Assembly: GCF_021531695.1 (NCBI RefSeq)
Contig: NZ_JADYUI010000004.1
Location: 1-64,000, forward strand
Direction: 5' to 3'
From: Roseburia hominis
GTDB taxonomy: Bacteria; Bacillota; Clostridia; Lachnospirales; Lachnospiraceae
DNA length: 64,000 bases
Numbering within the stretch: position 1 is the stretch's first letter; every line of letters begins with the position of its first letter. Shown piece by piece: positions 23,742 to 33,451 of the stretch. The position numbers and the translations under genes are program-made. Under the pieces are notes generated by a model that was not told where the DNA came from, did not search any database, and saw only the letters and a program-made list of their open reading frames with translations.

Positions 23742-26051
23742 TTAACCTGTGGTACGTTCAATATCAATTACACTTTCAATCTGACGCACCTTTTCTACAA
23801 CACTTTCCAGTTCCTGTTTTCCCTTAACACTAAATGAAACAGAAATCGTTGCGATTCCCTGTTTGCTTGTCTTGGAATTGATTGCATTGATACTGATTTC
23901 CCGTTCCGTAAATACCTTCGTAATATCAACAAGAAGCCCTTTTCTGTCATTACAGAAAATCTTAATCTCTGCAAGGTAAAGTCCCTTCGTCTCTCCTGCC
24001 GCATCCTGTTGCCATTCAGCATCAATCAGACGTACCTTGTCCATATCCGATAAATTAATGATATTGATACAATCGGTTCTATGAATGGAAACGCCACGAC
24101 CTCTCGTTACAAATCCTACGATTTCATCTCCCGGAACCGGACTGCAGCATTTCGAAAAATGCACAGCAACGTCATAAAGTCCTTTTACGATAATTCCACT
24201 CTTGGATTTTACCGGAGCTGCTTTTTCTTTATTCTCCGCGATGTTCTCCAAAACCTCTGCATCTGTCATCTGAATCGGATGGTCTTTATGATATTCCTCT
24301 AACATTTTGTTGATAATCTGACCTTCTTTTAATCCACCATGTCCTACGGACGCCAGGCAGGAGTTCCAGTCATGATAACCATATTTTCGCAAAATTTTAT
24401 TTTGATATTCCGGTTTATTAATATCAGAAAGATTAATGCCCTTCGCCTTACAATACTGTGCGAGCAATTCTTTTCCTTTTATAATATTTTCTTCTTTTAA
24501 TTCACTACGGAACCACTGGTTGATTTTATTCTTCGCCTGTGTACTCTTTACAATAGAAAGCCAGTCACGGCTCGGTCCCTTGGAATTTTGAGAGGTTAAT
24601 ATCTCGATTCTGTCACCATTTTGTATGACATAATCAATCGGTACCAGTTTCCCATTCACCTTCGCACCGACCATCTTATTTCCGACCGCAGAATGGATAC
24701 TGTATGCAAAATCTATCGGTGTCGAACCATTCGGCAGATTTTTTACATCACCGGTCGGTGTAAAGCAAAATACTGTGTCAGAGAATAAATCCAGATCACT
24801 CTTTAACAGACTCATGAACTCTTTATTATCTGACATATCGCGCTGCCATTCCAAAATCTGGCGTAACCAGCTTAACTTCTCTTCCTCCTGATTTTCTACA
24901 TTCTTACCATCAGAAGCTTCTTTATATTTCCAGTGGGCAGCAATACCATACTCTGCTGTCCTGTGCATTTCATAGGTTCTTATCTGTATCTCAAACGGCT
25001 GTCCTGTTGGTCCAATCAAGGTTGTATGCAAAGACTGATACATATTTGGCTTTGGCATCGCAATATAGTCCTTAAACCGCCCCGGTATCGGCTTATACAT
25101 CTCATGAATCACACCAAGTGCCGCATAGCAGTCTTTTACCGACTCTACAATAATACGGATGGCAAACAAATCGTAAATCTGATCAATTGTTTTGTTTTGA
25201 TTTTTCATCTTCTTATAGATACTAAAGAAATGCTTTGCCCTTCCGGCAATCTGTGCTTTAATGCCTGCAGCCTCAATGCTCTTTCGCACATCGGCAACCA
25301 GCTGCTGTATATATTCATCTCGCACACTTTTCCGAAGTGCTACTTTTTCCACTAAATCGTAATACGCTTCCGGCTCTAAATATTTTAAAGATAAATCGTC
25401 TAATTCAATTTTGATTTTGGAAATACCAAGACGCTGCGCAATCGGTGCATAGATATCCATTGTCTCACGCGCTTTTTCCTTTTGTTTTTCCGGTGTCATA
25501 TGCTTTAATGTCCGCATGTTATGCAACCGGTCTGCTAATTTAATCAAAATAACACGGATATCTTTTGCCATGGCGAGAAACATTTTTCGCAAATTTTCTG
25601 CCTGTATCTCAACCTTATCGGCATCATAAGATAACTGTCCAAGCTTTGTCACTCCATCTACGAGCAAAGCAACTTCATCACTGAACTCTGCTGCAATCTC
25701 CTCAACCGTCATTACCGTATCTTCTACCACATCATGAAGAAGCCCTGCAACGATTGTCTCCTTATCAAGTTCTAATTCCGCCAGGATAATGGCAACACAT
25801 AACGGATGAATAATATATGCTTCTCCCGACTTGCGTACCTGACCTTTGTGCGCCTCGTCTGCCACACGATATGCCTTCTCAATCAGTGAAATATCGTCGG
25901 AAGGATGATATTTCCGTACACTTGCAATCAGTTCTTTATAAAGACTCTCAGGACTTTCGAATTCCTTCATTGTTTTGATGTTTTCTGTTTTGGGAATTAC
26001 TTCATTTTCTAATTCTTCTAGTTCTTCTGTTGAAATATCAGCCATATCCAT
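23742..26051 (-). CDS. rel: (p)ppGpp synthetase/hydrolase, RelA/SpoT family
   Basis: About 769 residues. Domains in order: HD hydrolase (HDVVEDT, about 107), RelA_SpoT synthetase (about 230-360, including GRFKDYIAMPKPNMYQSLHT), TGS (about 410-470, FTPTGDVKNLPNGSTPIDFAY), helical and zinc-finger region (HFSKCCSPVPGDEIVG), and ACT (about 690-769). Long Rel enzymes both make and degrade the alarmone in response to uncharged tRNA on the ribosome. The start is uncertain: TTG, GTG and ATG follow each other at 26057-26049; the ATG is given here. First gene of the rel-hisS-aspS operon. Confidence 0.93.
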   Translation of the reverse strand: MDMADISTEELEELENEVIPKTENIKTMKEFESPESLYKELIASVRKYHPSDDISLIEKAYRVADEAHKGQVRKSGEAYIIHPLCVAIILAELELDKETIVAGLLHDVVEDTVMTVEEIAAEFSDEVALLVDGVTKLGQLSYDADKVEIQAENLRKMFLAMAKDIRVILIKLADRLHNMRTLKHMTPEKQKEKARETMDIYAPIAQRLGISKIKIELDDLSLKYLEPEAYYDLVEKVALRKSVRDEYIQQLVADVRKSIEAAGIKAQIAGRAKHFFSIYKKMKNQNKTIDQIYDLFAIRIIVESVKDCYAALGVIHEMYKPIPGRFKDYIAMPKPNMYQSLHTTLIGPTGQPFEIQIRTYEMHRTAEYGIAAHWKYKEASDGKNVENQEEEKLSWLRQILEWQRDMSDNKEFMSLLKSDLDLFSDTVFCFTPTGDVKNLPNGSTPIDFAYSIHSAVGNKMVGAKVNGKLVPIDYVIQNGDRIEILTSQNSKGPSRDWLSIVKSTQAKNKINQWFRSELKEENIIKGKELLAQYCKAKGINLSDINKPEYQNKILRKYGYHDWNSCLASVGHGGLKEGQIINKMLEEYHKDHPIQMTDAEVLENIAENKEKAAPVKSKSGIIVKGLYDVAVHFSKCCSPVPGDEIVGFVTRGRGVSIHRTDCINIINLSDMDKVRLIDAEWQQDAAGETKGLYLAEIKIFCNDRKGLLVDITKVFTEREISINAINSKTSKQGIATISVSFSVKGKQELESVVEKVRQIESVIDIERTTG

Positions 26052-26203
26052 CACCAACTTTGCCCATTTTCTATCATTTGTTCATTCTAGAGAATAATTA
26101 TAATAAATTTTTAATGAAAAAGCAATCATCTGCTTTCTTGCACGAAAAAAACTTTTTTATTATACTGTTCTTAGTCCGAATTATTCATCATGGAGGCATC
26201 ACT

Positions 26204-26569
26204 ATGACACCAACGATTTTATTTTACAATCTTGATAATGAAAAAGGAAGAAAAATCAAATTAATCTGTTTAAAATTAAAAATAAGAATCAAAAAAGCAG
26301 ATAAAAACGACTATTTCCAACCTATTGGTTCTCTTTTCGGCTTGATGGAACCATCCGAGAATGTAAGCTTCTCCGAAAACACTTTTTCTGATGAAATGCT
26401 TGTTATGAAAGATTTCAGTAACCAGCTCTTAGACCGATTCCTTTTGGAATTTAAAAAGAATCACATCGAACGCGTCGATTTAAAGGCTATTTTAACTCCC
26501 GACAACATCTCATGGAATTCTATTAAACTTCATGAAGAATTGGTAAAAGAACACGAAAGCATGAAATAG
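26204..26569 (+). CDS. DUF3783 family protein
   Basis: 121 residues from the ATG at 26204 (TGGAGG upstream). Begins TILFYNLDNEKGRKIK, then GLMEPSE in the middle and a C-terminal helix with LKAILTPDNISWNSIKLHEEL, the pattern of DUF3783, a small alpha/beta protein common in Lachnospiraceae. Function unknown; no transmembrane segment. It is divergent from rel and ends in a terminator shared with the epimerase gene. Confidence 0.8.
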   Translation: MTPTILFYNLDNEKGRKIKLICLKLKIRIKKADKNDYFQPIGSLFGLMEPSENVSFSENTFSDEMLVMKDFSNQLLDRFLLEFKKNHIERVDLKAILTPDNISWNSIKLHEELVKEHESMK

Positions 26570-26577
26570 TTCAGACA

Positions 26578-26613
26578 GACAAAAGCGGCATCATGTTGAT
26601 ACCGCTTTTTGTT
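26578..26613. terminator. Bidirectional terminator
   Basis: ACAAAAGCGG pairs with CCGCTTTTTGT through a short loop, between convergent genes. Confidence 0.85.
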
Positions 26614-26625
26614 CTACAATCACCC

Positions 26626-27507
26626 TTATTCTTCTGTAATTGTAATCTCATACTGTTTTTCAAAGGTTGCACCTGCACTTAAATGGTTTCCCCATTCTCT
26701 TTCGCTTAAGCTTCCGGAAAAATCAGCTCTGTCACATCTTCCATACCATGGCTCGATTGCAACAAACGGCGCATTTTTCTTTTCCGGAGACCAGACTCCA
26801 AATAGTGGTGCATCAAAATGTAACGTCACATAGGCTTTCCCCTGTGGATTCATAAGAGACATTTTATTGGTCTGATGGTTTTCTACAATATAAACTCCAT
26901 CATCGAAAAATCCTTCCGGAAATGTCATCTTTCCATCTGTTAAAGAAAGTTCCTGCGTTCCATCTAACATAAGTCCGTCACCATTAATACGGGAAGCTGT
27001 AACATTCTTATCTGTATAAAAATTCAATCCATAACCGGATTTGTCTTTCTCTCCTTTTAACGGACAATTAAACTCAGAATGTGCCCCAATTGAGAAATAC
27101 ATCTCTTTTGTGTCCTTATTTACAACTTTCCACATAACGCGAAGTGTACTCTGAATCAGGCGATATCCGATATGTAATTCGAATGCAAACGGATATTTTG
27201 CGTAAGTTTCCTCATCGGAAACCAAAAGAAACCAGATCTCATCTTCCTTTTGTTCTTTTACTGCAAACTCCATGTCTCTTGCAAATCCATGCTGTGGCAT
27301 TGGATATTTTTTTCCTTCATATAAATATTCCTGATTCTTCAAACTTCCGACAATCGGGAACAAAATCGGTGAAGTTCTTTTATAATAAGCCGGATCTCCA
27401 TACCACATATATTCTGTATTGGTACGATTGCTCTTCAGTGATTTTAACTCTGCCCCGAAAGACTCTATTTCTGCTGTTACTATTTCGTTTTTAATTGTAT
27501 AACGCAT
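26626..27507 (-). CDS. Aldose 1-epimerase family protein (LacX-like)
   Basis: 293 residues from the ATG at 27507 (GAGGAAAAGAGGG upstream). Seen: TAEIESFGAELKSLKS, EYMWYGDPAYYKRTSPILFPIVG, PQHGFARDMEF (catalytic H) and SIGAHSEFNCP (second H), and the C-terminal IEPWYGRCD. These mark the galactose-mutarotase-like fold. It should interconvert sugar anomers, but the LacX-type subgroup has no defined substrate. Single gene. Confidence 0.9.
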   Translation of the reverse strand: MRYTIKNEIVTAEIESFGAELKSLKSNRTNTEYMWYGDPAYYKRTSPILFPIVGSLKNQEYLYEGKKYPMPQHGFARDMEFAVKEQKEDEIWFLLVSDEETYAKYPFAFELHIGYRLIQSTLRVMWKVVNKDTKEMYFSIGAHSEFNCPLKGEKDKSGYGLNFYTDKNVTASRINGDGLMLDGTQELSLTDGKMTFPEGFFDDGVYIVENHQTNKMSLMNPQGKAYVTLHFDAPLFGVWSPEKKNAPFVAIEPWYGRCDRADFSGSLSEREWGNHLSAGATFEKQYEITITEE

Positions 27508-27591
27508 CTTTTCCCTCTTTTCCTCATTTTGTAATCTCAATCAGCTATGCTTATTTTATAACTTTTCCTATGAAAAACAAGACAGCAAAAT

Positions 27592-28026
27592 CTATTGTTC
27601 TACCTGTGCTTTTCCAAGTGCTTCTTTAATCGCGTTAATCAGCACGGTCGAGGTATACTGATTCTCTGTTCCATAATCGAGTCCCTCCAAGGATTGTTTA
27701 TCGTATATCTGCTGGGAAATGTTATCAAGTGCCGGCTGCATCAAAGGATACATTGTCGCAACACTTTCGTCCAGATTTACCAGAGAAATGGAATTGATTC
27801 TATTCTCATCCACCACAACCTCCACATCAATCGTATTATCATTAAACATAATAGAAGAAGTATATTTCCCCGGTGTATATTTCATGGTTTCTGTACTATT
27901 ATCTTTCTTTTCCTGTCCAAACATGAACACAAACAGGGAAATCAAAAGTACCGCCAATATCACAAAAACAATCGTATAAATCAGTTCTTTCATATGCAGG
28001 ACAACAATTTTCGTCTTCACACTCAT
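27592..28026 (-). CDS. Membrane-anchored FMN_bind-like protein
   Basis: 144 residues from the ATG at 28026 (GGGAGC upstream). One N-terminal membrane helix (about 15-36), then an external domain with YTPGKYTSSIMFNDNTIDVEVVV, ENRINSISLV and a C-terminal STVLINAIKEALGKA. The order of strands resembles the FMN_bind domain of Rnf/Nqr-type proteins, but the SGAT(S/T) flavinylation motif is replaced by a non-matching ENQYTS, so covalent flavin is unlikely. Function unknown. Confidence 0.6.
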   Translation of the reverse strand: MSVKTKIVVLHMKELIYTIVFVILAVLLISLFVFMFGQEKKDNSTETMKYTPGKYTSSIMFNDNTIDVEVVVDENRINSISLVNLDESVATMYPLMQPALDNISQQIYDKQSLEGLDYGTENQYTSTVLINAIKEALGKAQVEQ

Positions 28027-28081
28027 GGACGCTCCCATCTTTTTCTTTATTTTATCTTATGTGCGTTTTCCTTTTTGTATT

Positions 28082-28131
28082 CGAATATTTAAAAAAATTA
28101 TTTTTCCGAATATTTAAAAAAATTATTTTTC
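28082..28131. repeat. Perfect 25-bp tandem duplication upstream of the tRNA-Gly promoter
   Basis: Two identical AT-rich 25-base units (28082-28106 and 28107-28131), ending 3 bases before the TTGACA box. May act as an AT-rich upstream promoter element. Confidence 0.9.
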
Positions 28132-28134
28132 CTG

Positions 28135-28163
28135 TTGACAAAGTAAAAACAATATTGTATATT
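28135..28163 (+). promoter_or_regulatory. Promoter of tRNA-Gly
   Basis: TTGACA at 28135, 17-base spacer, TATATT at 28158-28163. Confidence 0.85.
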
Positions 28164-28188
28164 ATTACTTGTCGCTGACAAAGCGTAT

Positions 28189-28261
28189 GCGATAGTGGCG
28201 TAGTTGGTAACGCGCGACCTTGCCAAGGTCGAGACCGCGGGTTCGAGCCCCGTCTATCGCT
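28189..28261 (+). tRNA. tRNA-Gly (anticodon GCC)
   Basis: 73-nt tRNA with acceptor GCGATAG/CTATCGC, anticodon stem GACC/GGTC around TTGCCAA, T-arm GGTTCGAGCCC; CCA is not encoded. Confidence 0.95.
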
Positions 28262-28270
28262 CTTCTAGAT

Positions 28271-28316
28271 AGATGTCGTAACCCTTGATTTATCAGGGTT
28301 TGCGACATCTTTTTTG
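28271..28316 (+). terminator. Terminator after tRNA-Gly
   Basis: AGATGTCG..ACCCT pairs with AGGGT..GCGACATCT, then T6. Confidence 0.85.
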
Positions 28317-28357
28317 TTGCCCCAAAATGTTTCTGTTGGTTAATTCTTGTCCACTTT

Positions 28358-29833
28358 TTATTTCTTTTTCAACACTTTTTCCACTTCGTGAATCACGATT
28401 TCAAGGGCTTTGATTCTTGCGTATTTTTTATCATTTGATTCCAAAATATGCCACGGTGCATAGCTTGTATTGGTTTTCTTTAACATTTCATTGACTGCGT
28501 CTTCATACAGATCCCATTTTTCCCGGTTTCTCCAGTCTTCATCCGTAATCTTCCAACGTTTTTCCGGAACATGCTCTCTTTCGTTGAAACGCAAAAGCTG
28601 TGTATCTTTATCAATCTGAACCCAGAACTTTATAATTACTGCTCCCCAGTCAGAAAGCTCTTTCTCAAATTCATTAATCTCATTATAAGCTCTCTGCCAG
28701 TCATTCTCGCTGCAGAATCCTTCGAGTCTTTCTACCATAACCCTGCCATACCAGGTTCTGTCAAAAATAGCAATATGACCGGTTTTCGGCAATCTGTTCC
28801 AGAAACGCCACAAATAATGTCTTGCTTTTTCATGTGGTTCCGGACTTGCAATTGGATGTACCTCATATCCTCTCGGATCCAATGCCTCCGTAATTCGCTT
28901 GATGTTTCCGCCTTTTCCTGCCGCATCCCATCCTTCATATGCAATCACAACAGGAACCTTTCTTCTGTATAACTCGTTGTGCAGTTCCCGGAGTCTGCTT
29001 TGATATAAATCCAACTTCTCTTTATATTCCTCCTGCGAAATTTTTTTATCCAGAGAAATATCACAAAGACTTGGAATCGGCTCCAGCGGAAATGCGTTTT
29101 GCAATAACGGAACCGCAAGATTGCTATTCTTTAATGCAGTATCAATTCCACTGACCAGTATTTCAAGCACCTGTAACTCTGCCCATTTTTTGTGTTTTGC
29201 ATCAATCAGATACCATGGTGCCGTAGACTGGTTTGTATCGCATAAATACTGCTCATACACATCCACACACTTCTCATAATGTTTGTTTTGCCAGAGATCT
29301 CCCTCATTTACTCTGAAACGGGTATTCTTGTCTTCTTCCAAACGTTTCAAACGCTTTTCCTGCTCTTTTTTACTAATGGAAAAGAAAAATTTAAGTACCA
29401 GATAACCATTATCTGTAAGCTGACGTTCAAAACGCTTTACACTTTCAATGCGTCTTTTATAGCCGTTTTCATCCAAAGTTCCCTCCAAACGTTCCCTCGT
29501 CACTTCTTCCATCCAGCCGCCATCCAGAAACTTGAACTTTCCTCCTTCCGGAATTTCAACAAAATAACGATATAAAAACGGTTTGCGTTTTTCCTCTGCC
29601 GATGGTGCATTCATGGTCGTAACTTTAAAAAATCTTGGATCAATGTTTCTTATTACTTTTCCAATGGTACTGCCCTTTCCTGCTGCCCCAAAGCCTTCAA
29701 ACAACACCAATACCGGAAGGCGCTTTTCCTTTATTTTCATCTGTTTGGCGGATAATTTCTCTCTTGCTGCAAGCAAGCGCTCTTCCAATTCTTTCTCCGC
29801 CGGTTCTTGTGGTTTGTTCCAATCTTTTAACAA
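28358..29833 (-). CDS. pap: Polyphosphate:AMP phosphotransferase (two PPK2 domains)
   Basis: 491 residues, the length of the tandem-domain PPK2 class. Each half has a P-loop: LFEGFGAAGKGSTIGKVI (about 46) and AYEGWDAAGKGGNIKRIT (about 300), and matching lid segments (FFSISKKEQEKRL; FWVQIDKDTQLLRF). In class II PPK2 enzymes the first domain is mostly structural and the second catalytic, converting AMP to ADP with polyphosphate. Start is TTG behind GGGAGAGGG. Single gene with a terminator of its downstream neighbour nearby. Confidence 0.88.
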   Translation of the reverse strand: MLKDWNKPQEPAEKELEERLLAAREKLSAKQMKIKEKRLPVLVLFEGFGAAGKGSTIGKVIRNIDPRFFKVTTMNAPSAEEKRKPFLYRYFVEIPEGGKFKFLDGGWMEEVTRERLEGTLDENGYKRRIESVKRFERQLTDNGYLVLKFFFSISKKEQEKRLKRLEEDKNTRFRVNEGDLWQNKHYEKCVDVYEQYLCDTNQSTAPWYLIDAKHKKWAELQVLEILVSGIDTALKNSNLAVPLLQNAFPLEPIPSLCDISLDKKISQEEYKEKLDLYQSRLRELHNELYRRKVPVVIAYEGWDAAGKGGNIKRITEALDPRGYEVHPIASPEPHEKARHYLWRFWNRLPKTGHIAIFDRTWYGRVMVERLEGFCSENDWQRAYNEINEFEKELSDWGAVIIKFWVQIDKDTQLLRFNEREHVPEKRWKITDEDWRNREKWDLYEDAVNEMLKKTNTSYAPWHILESNDKKYARIKALEIVIHEVEKVLKKK

Positions 29834-29904
29834 TTACACCCTCTCCCTTCAGCTTTTTATCTATTTTCCCCAATTTTACACATTTATGATAACACTTTTC
29901 AACA

Positions 29905-29946
29905 AAAAAAGATATACAAAAATTCTCGTTTTTGTATATCTTTTCC
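29905..29946 (-). terminator. Hairpin terminator region between pap and the second degV
   Basis: AAAAGATATACAAAAA pairs with TTTTTGTATATC; A/T-rich flanks on both sides. It lies upstream of pap's start region, downstream of nothing on the + strand, and would end no gene but read-through from pap side; placement suggests an isolated transcriptional block before degV (29973-30812). Confidence 0.55.
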
Positions 29947-29972
29947 TATATCTTCTTATTTATTCTTTATCG

Positions 29973-30812
29973 CTAAATGGCTACAATAATTCCACCATCA
30001 TTTGCATACATCGTACTGACGCCTGCCGTATTCACAACAATGATATCTTTAAACTTTGCAAGTTTTTCCATCTTTTCTTTTACAAATGCTGCCCTCGCAG
30101 GACAATTACAATGAGAAATTGCAAGGATACGCTGCTCCGTATTTTTCGTGCGCTCTAATACATTTTGTACCAGCTTATCCAATGCCTTATTCATACCTCT
30201 TGCCTGCCCCAGCTGACAAATCATCCCCTCCGGTGTCGAACCCATTACCGGTTTAATACTTAAGGCACTGGCAACAACTGCCTTTAAATTACTTAATCTT
30301 CCATTCTTTCTAAGTGTCTCTAACGTCTCTAATACAAAATAAGTCGCCTGTTCTTTAATATATTGTTCCGTACCGGAAACCACCTCATCAAAATCTAATC
30401 CCGACTCTTCCAATTCCTGTACTTTAAGTCCGATTAAAGTCTCGCCGATGGATGCCGAACAAGAATCAAATACATAAACCTTCTTCTGCGGATGCTCCTC
30501 TAAATAAATATTTTTAGCAAGAACTGCGCTGTTATAAGAACCACTCAATTGGGAAGACAACGTGATTAAATAAATATGATCCACGTCCCCGAATGCCTCA
30601 ATGTAACTCTCCGGTGAAGGACATGCCGATTTCGGACAATTCTTACTTTCTTTTACTTTTTTCAAAAACTCTGCCTGATTAAACTTCTCATCATCAGCAA
30701 CACAGTAGTCATCTACCATGAGTTCTAAGGCTACATTGCAAAAATGTCCATCCTTTTTCATTGTTTCCGTAAGTTCTCCACAACTATCTATGATTATTCT
30801 ATATGCTGCCAT
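29973..30812 (-). CDS. DegV family fatty-acid-binding protein (second copy)
   Basis: 279 residues. RIIIDSCGELTETM at the N-terminus, CPKSACPSPESYIEAF, ITLSSQLSGSYNSAV (lipid-binding loop), VFDSCSASIGETL and RKNGRLSNLKAVVASALSIKP match DegV. It is clearly diverged from the copy at 17470, which fits the FakB1/FakB2 pattern of paralogues with different fatty-acid preference (inference). GAGGAAG ribosome site. A palindrome (30852-30880) lies just upstream. A hairpin with a T run on the minus strand follows the stop. Confidence 0.9.
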   Translation of the reverse strand: MAAYRIIIDSCGELTETMKKDGHFCNVALELMVDDYCVADDEKFNQAEFLKKVKESKNCPKSACPSPESYIEAFGDVDHIYLITLSSQLSGSYNSAVLAKNIYLEEHPQKKVYVFDSCSASIGETLIGLKVQELEESGLDFDEVVSGTEQYIKEQATYFVLETLETLRKNGRLSNLKAVVASALSIKPVMGSTPEGMICQLGQARGMNKALDKLVQNVLERTKNTEQRILAISHCNCPARAAFVKEKMEKLAKFKDIIVVNTAGVSTMYANDGGIIVAI

Positions 30813-30851
30813 TTCTTCCTCCTAAATCATGACCAGTCTTACACTCATCCG

Positions 30852-30880
30852 CATCATGTAGTTTTTATTACTACATGATA
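30852..30880. promoter_or_regulatory. Palindrome upstream of degV, candidate operator or terminator
   Basis: ATCATGTAGT pairs perfectly with ACTACATGAT across TTTTATT. It sits between the transglutaminase-like gene stop and the degV start, so it could be an operator or a weak terminator. Confidence 0.5.
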
Positions 30881-30930
30881 GTAGCACAAATACTTTCTTT
30901 TGAAAAGAGTTATTTTAAAAAAATTCGGAT

Positions 30931-32109
30931 TTATCGTTCGCCAAAATGAATGGTTAAAATATTTTGTTCCGGATTCTCCAGGTAATAATAGTTCTCTAAC
31001 CCGTTACAATATTTTCCAAGTCCCTGGTTTTTTATGAAATAGTCCTTAGCCTCCATATAGAGTGCTGCATCTGCAAATTTAAGTGATACCACAGAATTTC
31101 CGGATTCCCATGCGTTCCGATATAAGGCTCCCATCTCATCCGGATACCAGTCGGTATAGTAAAGTCCCTCTTTTACATAATAATTATCCAGATTCGCATC
31201 ACATTCCGGTAACGGAAAATCTGTCTCTATCCGATGTGTTTTCGTAAGCTCTGCCGTTGTGATGTTCAAATAGTCGTAATTTACGATTCCGTTAAGTTCT
31301 GCATTTCCATTTAAATATTTTGCATTGCCCCATGTCGTATCCATATAATAAGGTGCTCCATCCAAAACTGCCATATTCCATGCATGGGGCGTTCCATCTG
31401 TACTTCCGGTCACGATTACACAGGAAACTCCCAGTTGATTTAATAAATACTGTGTTGCACATGCATACCCCTGACATACCGTTCTTCCCTCGAGAAAAAC
31501 ACTCAGAATATTCTGATTATTTTCTGCTTCCGTATCGTATTCTATCTCTCTTGCAAGTAATTCATACACATATTTCGCTTTTGCATAGTCACTATCTGCC
31601 ATGGTAATCCCGCCAAGCATCTCTGCCGCCCTCTCATCGACCTGTGTCTGCATCGTCTCTCTTTCTTCCAAAGACATCGTATACTGTGGGGTAAACTCTA
31701 AGGCTGTCACGATATTAGCTATTTTATACTGTGTACAAACATAGCCTGATATCCAGAACAAACCACCATAGTCTGCATTTACCGCCTGATAGGCAACTTC
31801 TAATTCTCCATCATCCACAGTAGAGAGCATTATGCTTTCTTTTTGATTTAAAATCGCATAAAGAACTTCATCATAAATCTGTTTTTGTTCTTCTGTAAGA
31901 GCATCATATGCCAGCTTTCCTTCAGAAATGCAAGGAACTTTTTCGTCTTCTGCCTCTTTTTCCGTACTGATAAGTTCTATTTTTCGTTCTGCCTGTGTAA
32001 GCAAATTTTCTTTTACCTTATGAACATCCACTTTTGCACACGCACTCATCAAAAGCAAACTAACGATTAATAAAAAGATTTTTTTACATTTTCTATTCCT
32101 ATACGTCAT
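30931..32109 (-). CDS. Lipoprotein with transglutaminase-like cysteine peptidase domain
   Basis: 392 residues from the ATG at 32109 (TGGAGAAG upstream). Lipobox LMSAC at about 20-24 predicts a lipid-anchored surface protein. The transglutaminase core (about 170-275) has the catalytic C in GRTVCQGYACATQYLL, H in GTPHAWNMAVL and D in YYMDTTWGN. A C-terminal region of about 120 residues is not recognised. Such proteins are thought to act on peptide or wall substrates; the partner is unknown. Its stop lies 118 bases before degV. Confidence 0.85.
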   Translation of the reverse strand: MTYRNRKCKKIFLLIVSLLLMSACAKVDVHKVKENLLTQAERKIELISTEKEAEDEKVPCISEGKLAYDALTEEQKQIYDEVLYAILNQKESIMLSTVDDGELEVAYQAVNADYGGLFWISGYVCTQYKIANIVTALEFTPQYTMSLEERETMQTQVDERAAEMLGGITMADSDYAKAKYVYELLAREIEYDTEAENNQNILSVFLEGRTVCQGYACATQYLLNQLGVSCVIVTGSTDGTPHAWNMAVLDGAPYYMDTTWGNAKYLNGNAELNGIVNYDYLNITTAELTKTHRIETDFPLPECDANLDNYYVKEGLYYTDWYPDEMGALYRNAWESGNSVVSLKFADAALYMEAKDYFIKNQGLGKYCNGLENYYYLENPEQNILTIHFGER

Positions 32110-32132
32110 GGTTCTTCTCCATTTTGAAAATA

Positions 32133-32170
32133 AAGCGGACATTCGCAATCCACTTTACGACTTGGATAAT
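32133..32170. repeat. Short dispersed repeat, copy after the M18 peptidase stop
   Basis: Core AAGCGGACATTCGCAATCC, as at 23061; the 3' part differs (ACTTTACGACTTGG). Confidence 0.6.
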
Positions 32171-32173
32171 TAC

Positions 32174-33451
32174 TTACAACTCCATAAATCCCTTTACCAC
32201 TTTATATAATGCATTCATATCTTCTTTTCCCATCAATTCTCTTGCCGAATGCATTGCAAGAATGGGAACTCCAACATCGACTGTCTTAACCGGGAAAAGG
32301 CTGGATGCAATAGAACCTAACGTACTACCTCCCGGAATATCCGAACGATTGGCATATTTCTGATAAGGAATCTTTTTTGCTTTGCAAATCTGCTCCACAA
32401 TACCAATTGCCTCGCAATCCGTAACATAAGACTGGGAACATGCTTTTTTGATGCAAAATCCTTTGTTTAATACCGGTTTATTCGTAGGATCTGCCTTTTC
32501 CATCTGATTCGGATGCATGGCATGTGCAACATCTACGGATAAGAGCATACTATCATATTTTATGCGGCTTTGCTCTTCCATATCAATGTCCATACAAAAC
32601 AAAATCCGATTCACTAATTCCTGTAACATAAAAGAGCCGGCACCCTGTTTTGTTTTACTTCCAATTTCTTCATGATCAAAAAGTGCAATCAGATTCATGC
32701 CATCTGTTCTGTCTGCCTGTATGATTGCAGACACCAATGCCTGCGCACTGGTCAGATTATCGAGACGCGGAGACGATATAAATTCCTCTTTTGTTCCAAG
32801 TAATATTGGTTCTTCTGCACAATAAACATATAATTGAAAATCCAGAATGTCTGATTTCTTTACCTGTAATTCCTTCGCTAAAAACTCCATGAAATCTTCC
32901 GAACCTTCTTGTGCCATTCCAAACAATGGAAGCATATCAACCTGCTTATTTAATGCAACTCCTTTATTTACATCATGATTCATATGAATTGCCAGATTCG
33001 GTATCGTAAGAACCGGGCGTTTGATATCCAGAAAACGTATTCCCGGCTTATATACCTCCTTACTTTTAACGGAAACCCGACCGGCTACGCTAAGCGGGCG
33101 ATCCAACCAGGTATTTAGCATAAATCCGCCATACGCTTCTACATTTAAAGAAACATATTCGCCTTTTTTTAATTCAGGATTTGATTTAATGCAAAAACAC
33201 GGAAAATCCGTGTGTGCTGCTGCCATCCTGATATTTCCCATATTTTTCGTTGTTTTTGGCAATGTAAAAGCAAACAAGGTAGAATCATGATGGTTTACAT
33301 AATATTTTTCTCCCGGATTAAGCTTCCATTTATCTGAAAAATTAAGCTCTTGAAATCCGGCTTTTTGTAACTGCTCCTTACAATTTAATACAACATGAAA
33401 CGGAGATGTTCCGTTTTCTATTAATTTAAATAATGTTTCTATTTCTTTCAT
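32174..33451 (-). CDS. M18 family aminopeptidase
   Basis: 425 residues, normal for aminopeptidase I/aspartyl aminopeptidase. Metal ligands are visible in MAAAHTDFPCFCIK (H), SSPRLDNLTSAQAL (D), LFDHEEIGSKTKQGAGS (E/E), VDVAHAMHPN and the C-terminal VPILAMHSARELMGKED (H). It should trim N-terminal residues, often acidic or neutral, in the cytosol as a multimeric complex. GGAGGATTG ribosome site. Single gene; a candidate structured RNA lies upstream. Confidence 0.9.
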   Translation of the reverse strand: MKEIETLFKLIENGTSPFHVVLNCKEQLQKAGFQELNFSDKWKLNPGEKYYVNHHDSTLFAFTLPKTTKNMGNIRMAAAHTDFPCFCIKSNPELKKGEYVSLNVEAYGGFMLNTWLDRPLSVAGRVSVKSKEVYKPGIRFLDIKRPVLTIPNLAIHMNHDVNKGVALNKQVDMLPLFGMAQEGSEDFMEFLAKELQVKKSDILDFQLYVYCAEEPILLGTKEEFISSPRLDNLTSAQALVSAIIQADRTDGMNLIALFDHEEIGSKTKQGAGSFMLQELVNRILFCMDIDMEEQSRIKYDSMLLSVDVAHAMHPNQMEKADPTNKPVLNKGFCIKKACSQSYVTDCEAIGIVEQICKAKKIPYQKYANRSDIPGGSTLGSIASSLFPVKTVDVGVPILAMHSARELMGKEDMNALYKVVKGFMEL

